This document shows positions 26,431 to 34,506 of a DNA stretch of 63,829 nt, piece after piece; the first letter of the stretch is position 1; each line of letters starts with the position of its first letter. Origin of the DNA: Paraburkholderia caffeinitolerans (GTDB taxonomy: Bacteria; Pseudomonadota; Gammaproteobacteria; Burkholderiales; Burkholderiaceae); the NCBI RefSeq assembly GCF_902859945.1, contig NZ_CADIKL010000048.1:1-63829 (forward strand), read 5' to 3'. A program made the translations under genes and the position numbers. The notes below the pieces were generated by a model, which was not told the DNA's origin, did no database searches, and saw only the letters and a list, made by a program, of their open reading frames with translations.

Positions 26431-27684
26431 ATGAATGACCTCTTACATATCAATGGCCCGCGCCTGTGGGGCAGTCTCACGGAAATGGCGCGCATTGGCG
26501 CGACGGCGGGCGGCGGCGTGCGCCGCCTCGCGCTCACCGAAGAAGACCGGCGCGGCCGCGAACTGTTCGCGCACTGGTGCCGCGAGGCGGGCATGACGGT
26601 GTGGACCGACGAGGTGGGCAACCTCTTCGCGCGGCGCGAGGGCGCCGACCCGCAGGCTGCCCCCGTGCTGATGGGCAGTCATCTCGACACCCAGCCCGAG
26701 GGCGGGCGCTTCGACGGCGTCTACGGCGTGCTGGCCGCTCTCGAAGTCGTGCGCGCGCTCAACGATTCAGGCGTCGTGACCGACAAGCCCATCGAGATCT
26801 GCTCGTGGACCAACGAGGAAGGCGCGCGCTTCACGCCTGCGATGCTCGGCTCGGCGGTGTTCGCGGGGGCGATGACGCTCGACGATGCGCTCGCGCGCCG
26901 CGACGCGCAAGGCGTGACGCTCGGCGAGGCGCTCGACGCATGCGAGGCGCGCGGCACGCGGCCCGTTCAGGGCGTGGCCGTCGATGCGTACTTCGAGGCG
27001 CATATCGAGCAGGGCCCGATCCTGGAAGCGAACGGCACGACCATCGGCGTGGTGACGGGCGGCCAGGCGATCCGCTGGTTCGACGTGATGGTGTCGGGCG
27101 TGGCCGCGCATGCGGGCACGACGCCCATGCGCTACCGCAAGGACGCTTTTTTCGGCGCGGCGCACATGGCGCTGGAAATCGAGCGCGCGATGGCGCGCCA
27201 TGCGCCGCTCGGCCTCGTGACGCTCGGCCAGGTGCAGATTGCGAATTCGTCGCGCAATACGATCGCGGCCAATGTGACCTTCACGGTCGATCTGCGCCAT
27301 CCCGACGACGCCCAGCTCGACGCGATGGAGCAGGATCTGCGCGCGGTCTGCGCGGCAGTCGGTGGCACGCGCGGGCTCGGCGTGGAGATCGCGCATTGCT
27401 GGACTTCGCCGGCCACGCCGTTCGATCCGGCGTGCGTCGCGCTCGTGGCCGATGCGGTCGAACGCCTGGACTATTCGAACGAGCGCATCGTGAGCGGCGC
27501 GGGCCACGACGCGATCCACCTCGCGCGCTATTGCCCGACGGCGATGGTCTTCATCCCTTGCGTGGACGGCCTTTCGCACAACGAGGCCGAAGATGCCTTG
27601 CCCGAGGATGTCACAGCGGGCACGAATGTGCTGCTCAACGCGGTTGCCGCGCGCGCCTGTGTGCGCGAACACGTGAATGCCTGA
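26431..27684 (+). CDS. M20-family Zn-dependent amidohydrolase (carbamoylase/allantoate type)
   Basis: Cytoplasmic di-zinc amidase of 417 residues, similar to N-carbamoyl-L-amino-acid hydrolases and allantoate amidohydrolases. Metal ligands: GSHLDTQPEGGRFDGVYG (His, Asp), TNEEGARF (catalytic Glu and ligand Glu), AHIEQGP (His) and the late AGHDAIHLA (His). The dimerisation domain shows SGVAAHAGTTPM. ATG 26431 fits the family start; ATG 26419 is an alternative, and the GGAG lies between. The second gene of the operon; the exact amide substrate is not readable. Confidence 0.92.
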   Translation: MNDLLHINGPRLWGSLTEMARIGATAGGGVRRLALTEEDRRGRELFAHWCREAGMTVWTDEVGNLFARREGADPQAAPVLMGSHLDTQPEGGRFDGVYGVLAALEVVRALNDSGVVTDKPIEICSWTNEEGARFTPAMLGSAVFAGAMTLDDALARRDAQGVTLGEALDACEARGTRPVQGVAVDAYFEAHIEQGPILEANGTTIGVVTGGQAIRWFDVMVSGVAAHAGTTPMRYRKDAFFGAAHMALEIERAMARHAPLGLVTLGQVQIANSSRNTIAANVTFTVDLRHPDDAQLDAMEQDLRAVCAAVGGTRGLGVEIAHCWTSPATPFDPACVALVADAVERLDYSNERIVSGAGHDAIHLARYCPTAMVFIPCVDGLSHNEAEDALPEDVTAGTNVLLNAVAARACVREHVNA

Positions 27685-27708
27685 GCGTAATCGAGAGGAT
27701 TACTGAAT

Positions 27709-28737
27709 ATGAAAACCTGGTTTCATCCCGAGCAACTGCTCCATCATCCCCGCACCTATCTTTCGCGCGGCCAGATGCGCGAGCCGCAGGAGGTGCCCGA
27801 GCGCGCTGCGCGCCTCGTCGCCGCCGCGCACGCGCTCGGCTTCGAGGTGAGCGAACCCGCCGACTTCGGCACTGCGCCGATTGCCGCCGTGCACGACATG
27901 AACTATCTGCGCTTCCTGGAAGAAGCGCATGCCGAGTGGAAGCGCATGCCCGACGATTGGGGCGACGAAGTCATGTCGAACATCTACGTGCGCGATCCGA
28001 ATCCGCTGCGCGGCGTGCTCGCCCAGGCGGCGCGCTATCTCGCCGATGGCAGTTGCCCGGTGGGCGCGAACACGTGGCGCGCAGCGTACTGGTCGGCGCA
28101 GAGTGCGCTGGCGGCTGCCGCGACCGTCAACGAGGGCGCGCGCGCGAGCTACGCGCTGTGCCGCCCGCCCGGCCACCATGCGCGCGCGGACGCAGCGGGC
28201 GGCTTTTGCTACCTGAACAACGCGGCCGTTGCGGCGCAGTCGCTCCGGCAGCGCTTCGGGCGCGTGGCGATTCTCGACACCGACATGCATCATGGCCAGG
28301 GCGTGCAGGAGATCTTCTACGGCCGCGACGACGTGCTCTACGTGTCGATCCACGGCGACCCGACCAATTTTTATCCGGTGGTCGCGGGTTACGAGGACGA
28401 GCGCGGCGCAGGCGCGGGGGAGGGCTACAACGTCAACCTGCCGATGCCGCACGGCGCATCGGAAGAAGCGTTCTTCGAGCGCGTGGATGCGGCGCTGCGC
28501 GTGCTCAAGCGCTTTCAGCCCGACGCGCTCGTACTGGCGCTCGGTTTCGACATCTACAAGGACGATCCGCAGTCGAAGGTGGCGGTGAGCACCGAGGGCT
28601 TCGGCAAGCTCGGTCAGGCAATTGGCGCGCTGGGTTTGCCTTCGGTGATCGTGCAGGAAGGCGGCTATCACCTCGAAAGTCTCGAGGCCAACGCTAAAGC
28701 GTTCTTCGGGGGCTTTACGGGGGCAAACGCGCGATAA
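27709..28737 (+). CDS. acetylpolyamine amidohydrolase / histone-deacetylase-family hydrolase
   Basis: Zn-dependent deacetylase of the arginase-like fold, 342 residues. Catalytic His pair 156-157 is in RPPGHHARADAAGGFCYLNN. Zinc ligands are in ILDTDMHHGQG (Asp192, His194) and GFDIYKDDP (Asp). The GGYHL motif near the C-terminus is conserved. The insertion YLADGSCPVGANTWRAAYWS resembles acetylpolyamine amidohydrolases, which release acetate from N-acetylputrescine or N-acetylcadaverine. It starts 24 bp after the amidohydrolase gene. Joint presence of two amide-cleaving enzymes and an importer suggests catabolism of an acylated amine. Confidence 0.92.
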   Translation: MKTWFHPEQLLHHPRTYLSRGQMREPQEVPERAARLVAAAHALGFEVSEPADFGTAPIAAVHDMNYLRFLEEAHAEWKRMPDDWGDEVMSNIYVRDPNPLRGVLAQAARYLADGSCPVGANTWRAAYWSAQSALAAAATVNEGARASYALCRPPGHHARADAAGGFCYLNNAAVAAQSLRQRFGRVAILDTDMHHGQGVQEIFYGRDDVLYVSIHGDPTNFYPVVAGYEDERGAGAGEGYNVNLPMPHGASEEAFFERVDAALRVLKRFQPDALVLALGFDIYKDDPQSKVAVSTEGFGKLGQAIGALGLPSVIVQEGGYHLESLEANAKAFFGGFTGANAR

Positions 28738-28751
28738 GGCGCGTTGTGAAG

Positions 28752-28789
28752 TAAAGCGGCGCTAGAGGGAAACGTCGCGCGCCGCTTTA
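28752..28789. terminator. bidirectional hairpin between convergent genes
   Basis: TAAAGCGGCGC (28752-28762) and GCGCCGCTTTA (28779-28789) form a perfect 11-bp stem. The right arm includes the TAA of the minus-strand GGDEF/EAL gene. T-tracts are short. Confidence 0.6.
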
Positions 28790-31147
28790 GCGCGATTGCG
28801 GCGCGTCGCTCACGCGTTCGCTGCGCGCATCTTGCGCGCCCGGCAGCGCCGCCCCGCACACGCCGAAGCGTTCGATCAGCGCGGGAACGCCTTCCACCGG
28901 CACGGGCCGCGAGAACAAGAAGCCCTGCGCCTCGATCGGGCCGAGCGCGGAGAGCCACGCGATCTGCTCCTCGGTCTCGGTGCCTTCCACGACCACCGTG
29001 AGGCCGAGCGAGCGCGCGAGATTGACGATGGCCGCGACCATCACGCAGACGCTGCGGTCGGCCGGAATCGCCTGCACGAACGAGCGGTCCACCTTGAGCG
29101 TGTCGACGGCGAAGCGGTTCAGATAGGACAGCGACGAATAGCCGGTGCCGAAGTCGTCGAGCGCCACGCGCACGCCCAAACGCTTCAACGCGAAAATCTT
29201 CTCCGAGACGAGTTCGGGGTACTCCATCATTGCGGTCTCGGTGATCTCGAGCTCGAGCTTGTGCGCGGCAATGCCGGTTTCCTCGATCGCGTGCGCGACC
29301 GTCTCGTAGAGGTCGCCGCGCCAGAACTGCACCGCCGAGATATTGATGGCGAGCGAAAGCGTTTCATAACCTTGCTGCTGCCACTGCGCGAGCTGCGCGC
29401 ACGCAGTGCGGATCACGAAGTCGCCCACCGGCACGATCAGGCCCGTGGATTCGGCCACCGGAATGAATTCGCTCGCTGGAATCAACCCGTACTGCGGATG
29501 ATTCCAGCGCACCAGTGCCTCGAAGCCCGTGATGCAGCGGCGGCGCAGATCGATCTTCGGCTGATAGGCGAGGAAGAGCTGGCCTTCGCCGAGGGCGATG
29601 CGCAGTTGCTGCTCCCACTTCATCAGGTGGTCGGCGCGGTGCGCGAGCTGCGGCGAGTAAAAGCGGAAGCAGTTGCGCCCGGCTTCCTTGGCGGCGTACA
29701 TCGCGAGGTCGGCCTTCTTGAGCAGGTCGATTTCGCTCTCGTGCGCCACGGCAAAGAGCGCGATGCCTGTGCTCGCATGCAGCACGAAGGCGCTGCCGCG
29801 CACGTCGAACGGATGCGTGAACGCGGCGTTGGTCACCTCGGCGATCGAGCTCGCGCGTTTCTCGATCTCGTCGCCCTTGACGATCACCACGAATTCGTCG
29901 CCGCCGATGCGCGCGAGCGTGCCCGCGCCGCCCACGGCGTCGGCGAGGCGCGCGGCGCTCATTTGCAGCACGATGTCGCCGGCGTTGTGGCCGAGCGTAT
30001 CGTTGACCGTCTTGAAGTTGTCGAGGTCGATAAAGAGAATCGCGAGGCGCCCGAGGTTGCCCGGCTGCGAGACTTCGTGGCGCAGCCGCTGCAAGGTGGC
30101 GTAGCGGTTGGGCAGGCCGGTGAGCAGGTCGTACTGCACGAGTTGCGACATCTCGCGCTCGCGCCCGAGCAGCTTGCCGATCAACCCCGTGGCCACGGCG
30201 AAGAACGACAGCATGGCGAGCGAGATGAACGTCGCCATCATCAGGTAGACGTTGCGCGTGTGGTTGTAATCGGCGAACTGCTCGGCTTGTGACAGGCCGA
30301 CCAGCACCGCGAGCGGATAGCCGTCGATATGGCGGTACGAGACGATGCGCGTGACGTGGTCGATCGGATCGGTGTAGGTGCCCGAAACGTGCTCGGCCAT
30401 CGGGTACACGCCGCTCGCCGAGAACGCGCCGCTCGCGCGCTCCGCGTTGCCGGTGCGGCGCGCGAGCACGGCGCCGGTGTCCGAGATCACGGCGATCACG
30501 CCGTCACGGCCAATCGCGGCGTTGTTGTAGAAGTCGCTGGTGAAATAGCTCGGGTCTTCGGAGACCACCACCACGCCCGCGAACGAGCCATCCGCGTGAT
30601 TGAGGCGGCGCGTCATCTGCAGGGTCCAGTGGCCCGAGATGCGGCCGAGCACCGGCTTGCTGATATAGAGCTGATCGTCGTTCTCGTGCTCGTGCACCTT
30701 GAAGTGCTCGCGGTCCGAGAGGTCGATGGGCTTGGGATTCGGGTCCACGGTGTTGGCGATGAGCGTGCCGTGCTCGTCGATGATCGACACCTGGACGAGC
30801 GAGTCGCTCTGCACCACGCCTTTCTCGACCGTGCTCGAGAGGTTGAAGTGCTCGGGCGTCTTCTCGAACTCGTACTTCACGAAGCGCGTGATCTGGTCGA
30901 CCTGGTGGATCGCCTTCACCGTGTGCTGCTCGAGCGCAGACGAGAGGATGGCAGCCGAGGCCGTGGCCTCGCGCTGGGCCGCTTCCTTTTCGACCGCGAG
31001 GCGCGTGAAGATCACGGCCCACAGCAAGATCAGCACCAGCACGCCGAGCGCCGGAATGGCCAGCAGCGTGCGCGGGCGCGTGTAGGCCGGCCCGGGCGCG
31101 GCGCGCAGCGCGGCGTCGCGCGCGAGGGGGCGCTGCTTCGCGCTCAT
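28787..31147 (-). CDS. membrane diguanylate cyclase/phosphodiesterase (PDC-GGDEF-EAL)
   Basis: Cyclic-di-GMP enzyme of 786 residues. TM1 is at about 29-50, an extracellular PDC/Cache sensor of about 250 residues follows, then TM2 (VYLMMATFISLAMLSFFAVATG). The GGDEF domain has YDLLTGLPNR and an intact RIGGDEF site. The EAL domain has FEALVRWNHP, NISAVQF, DDFGTGYSSL and KVDRSF, so both catalytic sites appear competent. The periplasmic domain should bind a small ligand. It is convergent with the deacetylase gene and monocistronic. Confidence 0.94.
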   Translation of the reverse strand: MSAKQRPLARDAALRAAPGPAYTRPRTLLAIPALGVLVLILLWAVIFTRLAVEKEAAQREATASAAILSSALEQHTVKAIHQVDQITRFVKYEFEKTPEHFNLSSTVEKGVVQSDSLVQVSIIDEHGTLIANTVDPNPKPIDLSDREHFKVHEHENDDQLYISKPVLGRISGHWTLQMTRRLNHADGSFAGVVVVSEDPSYFTSDFYNNAAIGRDGVIAVISDTGAVLARRTGNAERASGAFSASGVYPMAEHVSGTYTDPIDHVTRIVSYRHIDGYPLAVLVGLSQAEQFADYNHTRNVYLMMATFISLAMLSFFAVATGLIGKLLGREREMSQLVQYDLLTGLPNRYATLQRLRHEVSQPGNLGRLAILFIDLDNFKTVNDTLGHNAGDIVLQMSAARLADAVGGAGTLARIGGDEFVVIVKGDEIEKRASSIAEVTNAAFTHPFDVRGSAFVLHASTGIALFAVAHESEIDLLKKADLAMYAAKEAGRNCFRFYSPQLAHRADHLMKWEQQLRIALGEGQLFLAYQPKIDLRRRCITGFEALVRWNHPQYGLIPASEFIPVAESTGLIVPVGDFVIRTACAQLAQWQQQGYETLSLAINISAVQFWRGDLYETVAHAIEETGIAAHKLELEITETAMMEYPELVSEKIFALKRLGVRVALDDFGTGYSSLSYLNRFAVDTLKVDRSFVQAIPADRSVCVMVAAIVNLARSLGLTVVVEGTETEEQIAWLSALGPIEAQGFLFSRPVPVEGVPALIERFGVCGAALPGAQDARSERVSDAPQSR

Positions 31148-31546
31148 CGCGCCCGCCGCCCGCGCACGCCGCCGCGCCGCTGATGCGGCGGCCGGGACGG
31201 CAACAAGGCGCTCGGTTGGATCGGCGGCATCGGAACGGCTGTGGAAGTAGCGCGGAGTGCGCGAACGAAGACCATCGGATGCATTGTTGCGTCCGATGTC
31301 TGGATCTTAATGGTTGGACAATGAATTAGGAAGCCATCCCACCCTGGGTATACGCGAGTCGGGGCGCCCGTCGAGGGCAAATGCCGGCACCCGCTATCTG
31401 CAGCGCATAGGCAGAATGCCGTGCATCGGGCGAGAGGGGCGAATCCACGCAGAATGCATGCCCGCAGCCACGGACGCGCCGCGCGCGGCGCGTGCGAGTC
31501 CGCAGCGTTCAGGAGAGCGATCGGAATGGTGACGATCGCGTGTCGC
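31148..31546. other. 399-bp intergenic region with an inverted repeat
   Basis: Upstream of the GGDEF/EAL gene and downstream of the phzF-like gene. CATCGGA (31273-31279) and TCCGATG (31292-31298) form a 7-bp inverted repeat with a 12-bp spacer, about 130 bp before the GGDEF/EAL start, and may be an operator. No -35/-10 pair I trust and no additional gene. Confidence 0.35.
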
Positions 31547-32449
31547 TCATGCGAGCTGAATCGTGCCGTCGACGACCGTGAGCGACGCGCCGCCAATCCA
31601 GATCTTGCCCGCTGCGTCGTCGTAGTCGACGAAGACGCGGCCGTCGCGTCCCATCGCGGTGCCCTGGCGCACGGTATAGCCGCTGCCAGGGCGGCGGTCT
31701 TGTTGCGCGAGCAGCATCGCGATCGCGGCATTGGCGCTGCCCGTCACTGGATCTTCGCCAACGCCCAGGCCTGTCATGAGGCAGCGCACCTCGAAGGTGG
31801 CGGGGCCGTCCGCATCATGTGCGCCATAGGCCGCGAGCCCTTGCGCGCCCACGCTAGCGGCAATGTTGGCGAGCGCGTCGTAATCGATGTCGAGCGCGAG
31901 CACGGCCTGCGCCGAGGCAAGGCGCACGACGAGCCAGGGCGCGCCGTTGTCGACACCGCACGGCGGCGCGCCGAAATCGATCGCATCCGAGCGCACGGCG
32001 GCGCGAAGCGCGTCGTATTGCGCCTCGGGCAGCGGCGTCATCGTTGCGGGCGGCGCGGCGAAGGCCCAGAGTTGCGCGCCATCGGCGTCGTGTCCTGCCG
32101 GATGCCTCGCGGCCAGCTCGATGAGGCCCGCGCCGCATTCCTGCACGAGCCGGCCAGGCGTTTTCGGCTGGCGGCCGCTGTCGAGGAACGCATGCGCCGT
32201 GCCGAGCGTCGGGTGACCCGCGAAAGGCAATTCGCCTTGCGTCGTGAAAATGCGCACGCGATAGTCGGCGCGCGCATCGGCGGGGGCGAGCAGGAAGGCG
32301 GTTTCGGAGAGATTGGTCCAGCGCGCGATGCCTTGCATCTGCGCCGTATCGAGCCCGTCCGCGTCGAACACGACCGCGAGCGGATTGCCTTTGAAGGGAT
32401 GCGACGTGAATACGTCGACCTGTTTGAAGCGAACGTTGCGTAGGGTCAT
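31547..32449 (-). CDS. PhzF-family isomerase/epimerase
   Basis: Two-lobed epimerase-fold protein, 300 residues. The N-terminal lobe has FKQVDVFTSHPFKGNPLAVVFDADGL, then WTNLSETAFLL with the catalytic Glu, and FTTQGELPFAGHPTLGTAHAFL. The second lobe has the matching GEDPVTGSANAAIAMLL. In phenazine producers the fold isomerises dihydro-3-hydroxyanthranilate, but most genomic members act on unknown substrates. No phenazine genes are nearby. It is separated from the upstream ridA-like gene by a terminator. Confidence 0.93.
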   Translation of the reverse strand: MTLRNVRFKQVDVFTSHPFKGNPLAVVFDADGLDTAQMQGIARWTNLSETAFLLAPADARADYRVRIFTTQGELPFAGHPTLGTAHAFLDSGRQPKTPGRLVQECGAGLIELAARHPAGHDADGAQLWAFAAPPATMTPLPEAQYDALRAAVRSDAIDFGAPPCGVDNGAPWLVVRLASAQAVLALDIDYDALANIAASVGAQGLAAYGAHDADGPATFEVRCLMTGLGVGEDPVTGSANAAIAMLLAQQDRRPGSGYTVRQGTAMGRDGRVFVDYDDAAGKIWIGGASLTVVDGTIQLA

Positions 32450-32473
32450 GGCGCGAGACTGGGGAGCGGGACG

Positions 32474-32512
32474 AAAAAAAGCCCGGCCCGGTCGAGACAG
32501 ACCGGGCCGGGC
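32474..32512 (-). terminator. rho-independent terminator after the ridA-like gene
   Basis: On the minus strand GCCCGGCCCGGT pairs with ACCGGGCCGGGC across an 8-nt loop, followed by seven T residues. Confidence 0.92.
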
Positions 32513-32534
32513 CGCTTTACTTTACACCGAACGC

Positions 32535-32999
32535 TTATTCGACTTCGGCGATCAGCTCGATCTCGACGCATGCGCCGAGCGGAATCTGCGCGACGCCGAA
32601 AGCCGAGCGTGCGTGCTTGCCTTTCTCGCCGAACACGTCGGCGATCAGCTCGGATGCGCCGTTCGTGACGATGTGCTGCTCGGTAAAGGTGAGCGTCGAG
32701 TTCACGAGGCTCATCAGCTTGACGATGCGCTTGACCTTGTTGAGGTCGCCCACGTGGGCATGCAGCGTCGCGAGCAGGTCGATCGCGATCGAGTGCGCGG
32801 CGGCCTTGCCTTCCTCGGTCGTGAGCGATTCGCCCAGCTTGCCGGCCCAAACCTTGCCGTCCTTCTTCGCAATGTGGCCCGAGAGGTACACGGTGTTGCC
32901 GCTTTGCGCGCTCATCACGTAGGCCGCGGCGGGTGCGCCGGCGGTCGGCAGTTCGATGCCGAGTTCTTTGAGGCGGTCGTAGACGTTGACGTCAGCCAT
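32535..32999 (-). CDS. RidA-family (YjgF/UK114) protein
   Basis: Trimeric enamine/imine-deaminase fold, 154 residues. The family ending ARSAFGVAQIPLGACVEIELIAEVE includes the Arg that corresponds to the catalytic Arg of RidA and the conserved Glu. GNTVYLSGHIAKKDGK is the N-terminal strand pair. It lies 58 bp after a PLP-dependent aminotransferase gene on the same strand. Since RidA proteins hydrolyse reactive enamines released by PLP enzymes, the pairing makes functional sense. A terminator follows. Confidence 0.93.
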   Translation of the reverse strand: MADVNVYDRLKELGIELPTAGAPAAAYVMSAQSGNTVYLSGHIAKKDGKVWAGKLGESLTTEEGKAAAHSIAIDLLATLHAHVGDLNKVKRIVKLMSLVNSTLTFTEQHIVTNGASELIADVFGEKGKHARSAFGVAQIPLGACVEIELIAEVE

Positions 33000-33057
33000 G
33001 ATCAGGAGTCCTTTTGCAGTAGCAGTGAGAGTGAAGATGGGTTTGGGTCGGCGCGCC

Positions 33058-34257
33058 TTAGAGGTGCGCGCGGATGAGTTTCGCGAGCTTCGCCACGCCT
33101 TCCTCGATCTTCGCGGGCGGCACGGTCACGAACGACAGGCGCAGCTTGTTGTGCTGCGGCTCGCTCGCGAAGAACGGCGCGCCCGGCACGAAAGCCACAT
33201 TCTGCGCGACCGCCGCATCGAGCAGCTTCATGGTGTCGATGCCATCGGGCAGCGAGACCCACACGAACATGCCGCCTTCGGGGCGATTCCAGCTCACGCC
33301 TTCGGGCATGTTGCGCGCGAGCGCGTCGAGCATCGCCTCGCATTGGTCGCGGTAGAGCGCGCGGACCTTCGGGATATGCGTGTCGAGAAAGCCGTCCTTC
33401 ACGACTTCATGGACGATGCGCTGGGTGAAGCTCGGCGTGTGCAGGTCGGTGGCCTGCTTGGCCTGCACCAGTTTGAAGTGCAGCTCTTCGGGCGCGATGA
33501 TGTAGCCCACGCGCAGGCCCGGCGCCAGCACCTTCGAGAACGAACCCAGATGCACGATGTGCTCGGGCGCCATCGAGAGCAGCGTGGGCAGCGGCTGGCC
33601 GGCGTAGTCGAGCGCGCCGTAAGGATCGTCTTCGATGACCGGGAAGGGCGCGCCCTGCGCAAAGCGGGCGAGCGCCTCGCGCCGTTCGAGCGGCAGGCGG
33701 CGGCCCGTCGGGTTCTGGAAGTTCGGGATCGCGTAGAGCAGGCGCGCGCCAGTGGTGAGCTCCGGCGTGAGGCCGTCGGGCACGAGGCCATGCTCGTCGG
33801 TGGGCACCTGCACGTAGCGCGGCTCATAGAGCGAGAACGATTGCAGCGCGCCGAGATAGGTGGGCGTTTCGACCAGCACGGGGCTGTCCGGCGAGACCAG
33901 CACCTTGCCGAGCAGGTCGAGCGCCTGCTGCGAGCCCGTGGTGATGAGCACTTGCGACGCGCGGATCTTCGCGCCGCCTACTGAGTAGCGTTCGGCGACC
34001 CATTCGCGCAGTGGCAGGTAACCCTCCGTCGCGCTGTACTGGAGCGCGCCGGTGGGGTTGTCGCGCAGGATGCGGTCGGCGGCCGCGCGCATCTCTTCGA
34101 CGGGGAAGGACGCCGGCGCGGGTAAGCCGCCCGCGAATGAAATGACCTCGGGCCGTTCCGTTACCTTCAGGATTTCGCGAATCGCCGAGCTGGTCAGCTT
34201 GATCGCACGCTCGGACAGTTGCCACGCGGGGGCAGCCTTGAGATCGCTTTGGTCCAT
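33058..34257 (-). CDS. PLP-dependent aminotransferase, fold type I
   Basis: Cytoplasmic aminotransferase of 399 residues, of the group related to 2-aminoadipate/kynurenine transaminases and to the effector domain of MocR. ISFAGGLPAPASFP is the N-terminal signature, and SATEGYLPLREWVAERY follows. NPTGRRLPLERR, DDPYGALDY and HLGSFSKVLAPGLRVGY include the PLP-binding Asp, Tyr and Schiff-base Lys. The ATG follows AAGGAAACCTC. It is divergent from a MocR-type regulator with shared operator sites and is followed by a ridA-like gene. Substrate unknown. Confidence 0.94.
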   Translation of the reverse strand: MDQSDLKAAPAWQLSERAIKLTSSAIREILKVTERPEVISFAGGLPAPASFPVEEMRAAADRILRDNPTGALQYSATEGYLPLREWVAERYSVGGAKIRASQVLITTGSQQALDLLGKVLVSPDSPVLVETPTYLGALQSFSLYEPRYVQVPTDEHGLVPDGLTPELTTGARLLYAIPNFQNPTGRRLPLERREALARFAQGAPFPVIEDDPYGALDYAGQPLPTLLSMAPEHIVHLGSFSKVLAPGLRVGYIIAPEELHFKLVQAKQATDLHTPSFTQRIVHEVVKDGFLDTHIPKVRALYRDQCEAMLDALARNMPEGVSWNRPEGGMFVWVSLPDGIDTMKLLDAAVAQNVAFVPGAPFFASEPQHNKLRLSFVTVPPAKIEEGVAKLAKLIRAHL

Positions 34258-34437
34258 GAGGTTTCCTTGTTGAGGTCGGGAACGAGGGCTTGAACGGCCC
34301 GGATGGAGGCGGCGCGAACGCGAGGCGCCCAAGCCGCCGAACTTTCGATTATGGCGCGAAACCTGCTCGTGCGGCACACGCGAGCACAATGCGCGCGACA
34401 TGCGAACGAGAGCCTTACCGGCAAGTATTCGAAGAAA

Positions 34438-34498
34438 TGTACCGGTATGGTGTCAGACAGTAACGGTACAATCGTTCCGATAGTGTTCTGTACAGTTG
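34438..34498. promoter_or_regulatory. putative MocR operator: three related 10-bp half-sites
   Basis: TGTACCGGTA (34438-34447), its near-perfect inverse TAACGGTACA (34461-34470, 9 of 10 matching) and a direct copy TGTACAGTTG (34489-34498, 8 of 10). TACAAT at 34467-34472 could be the -10 of the plus-strand gene. It lies between the divergent aminotransferase and MocR-type genes. Confidence 0.65.
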
Positions 34499-34506
34499 GA
34501 GCCGCC

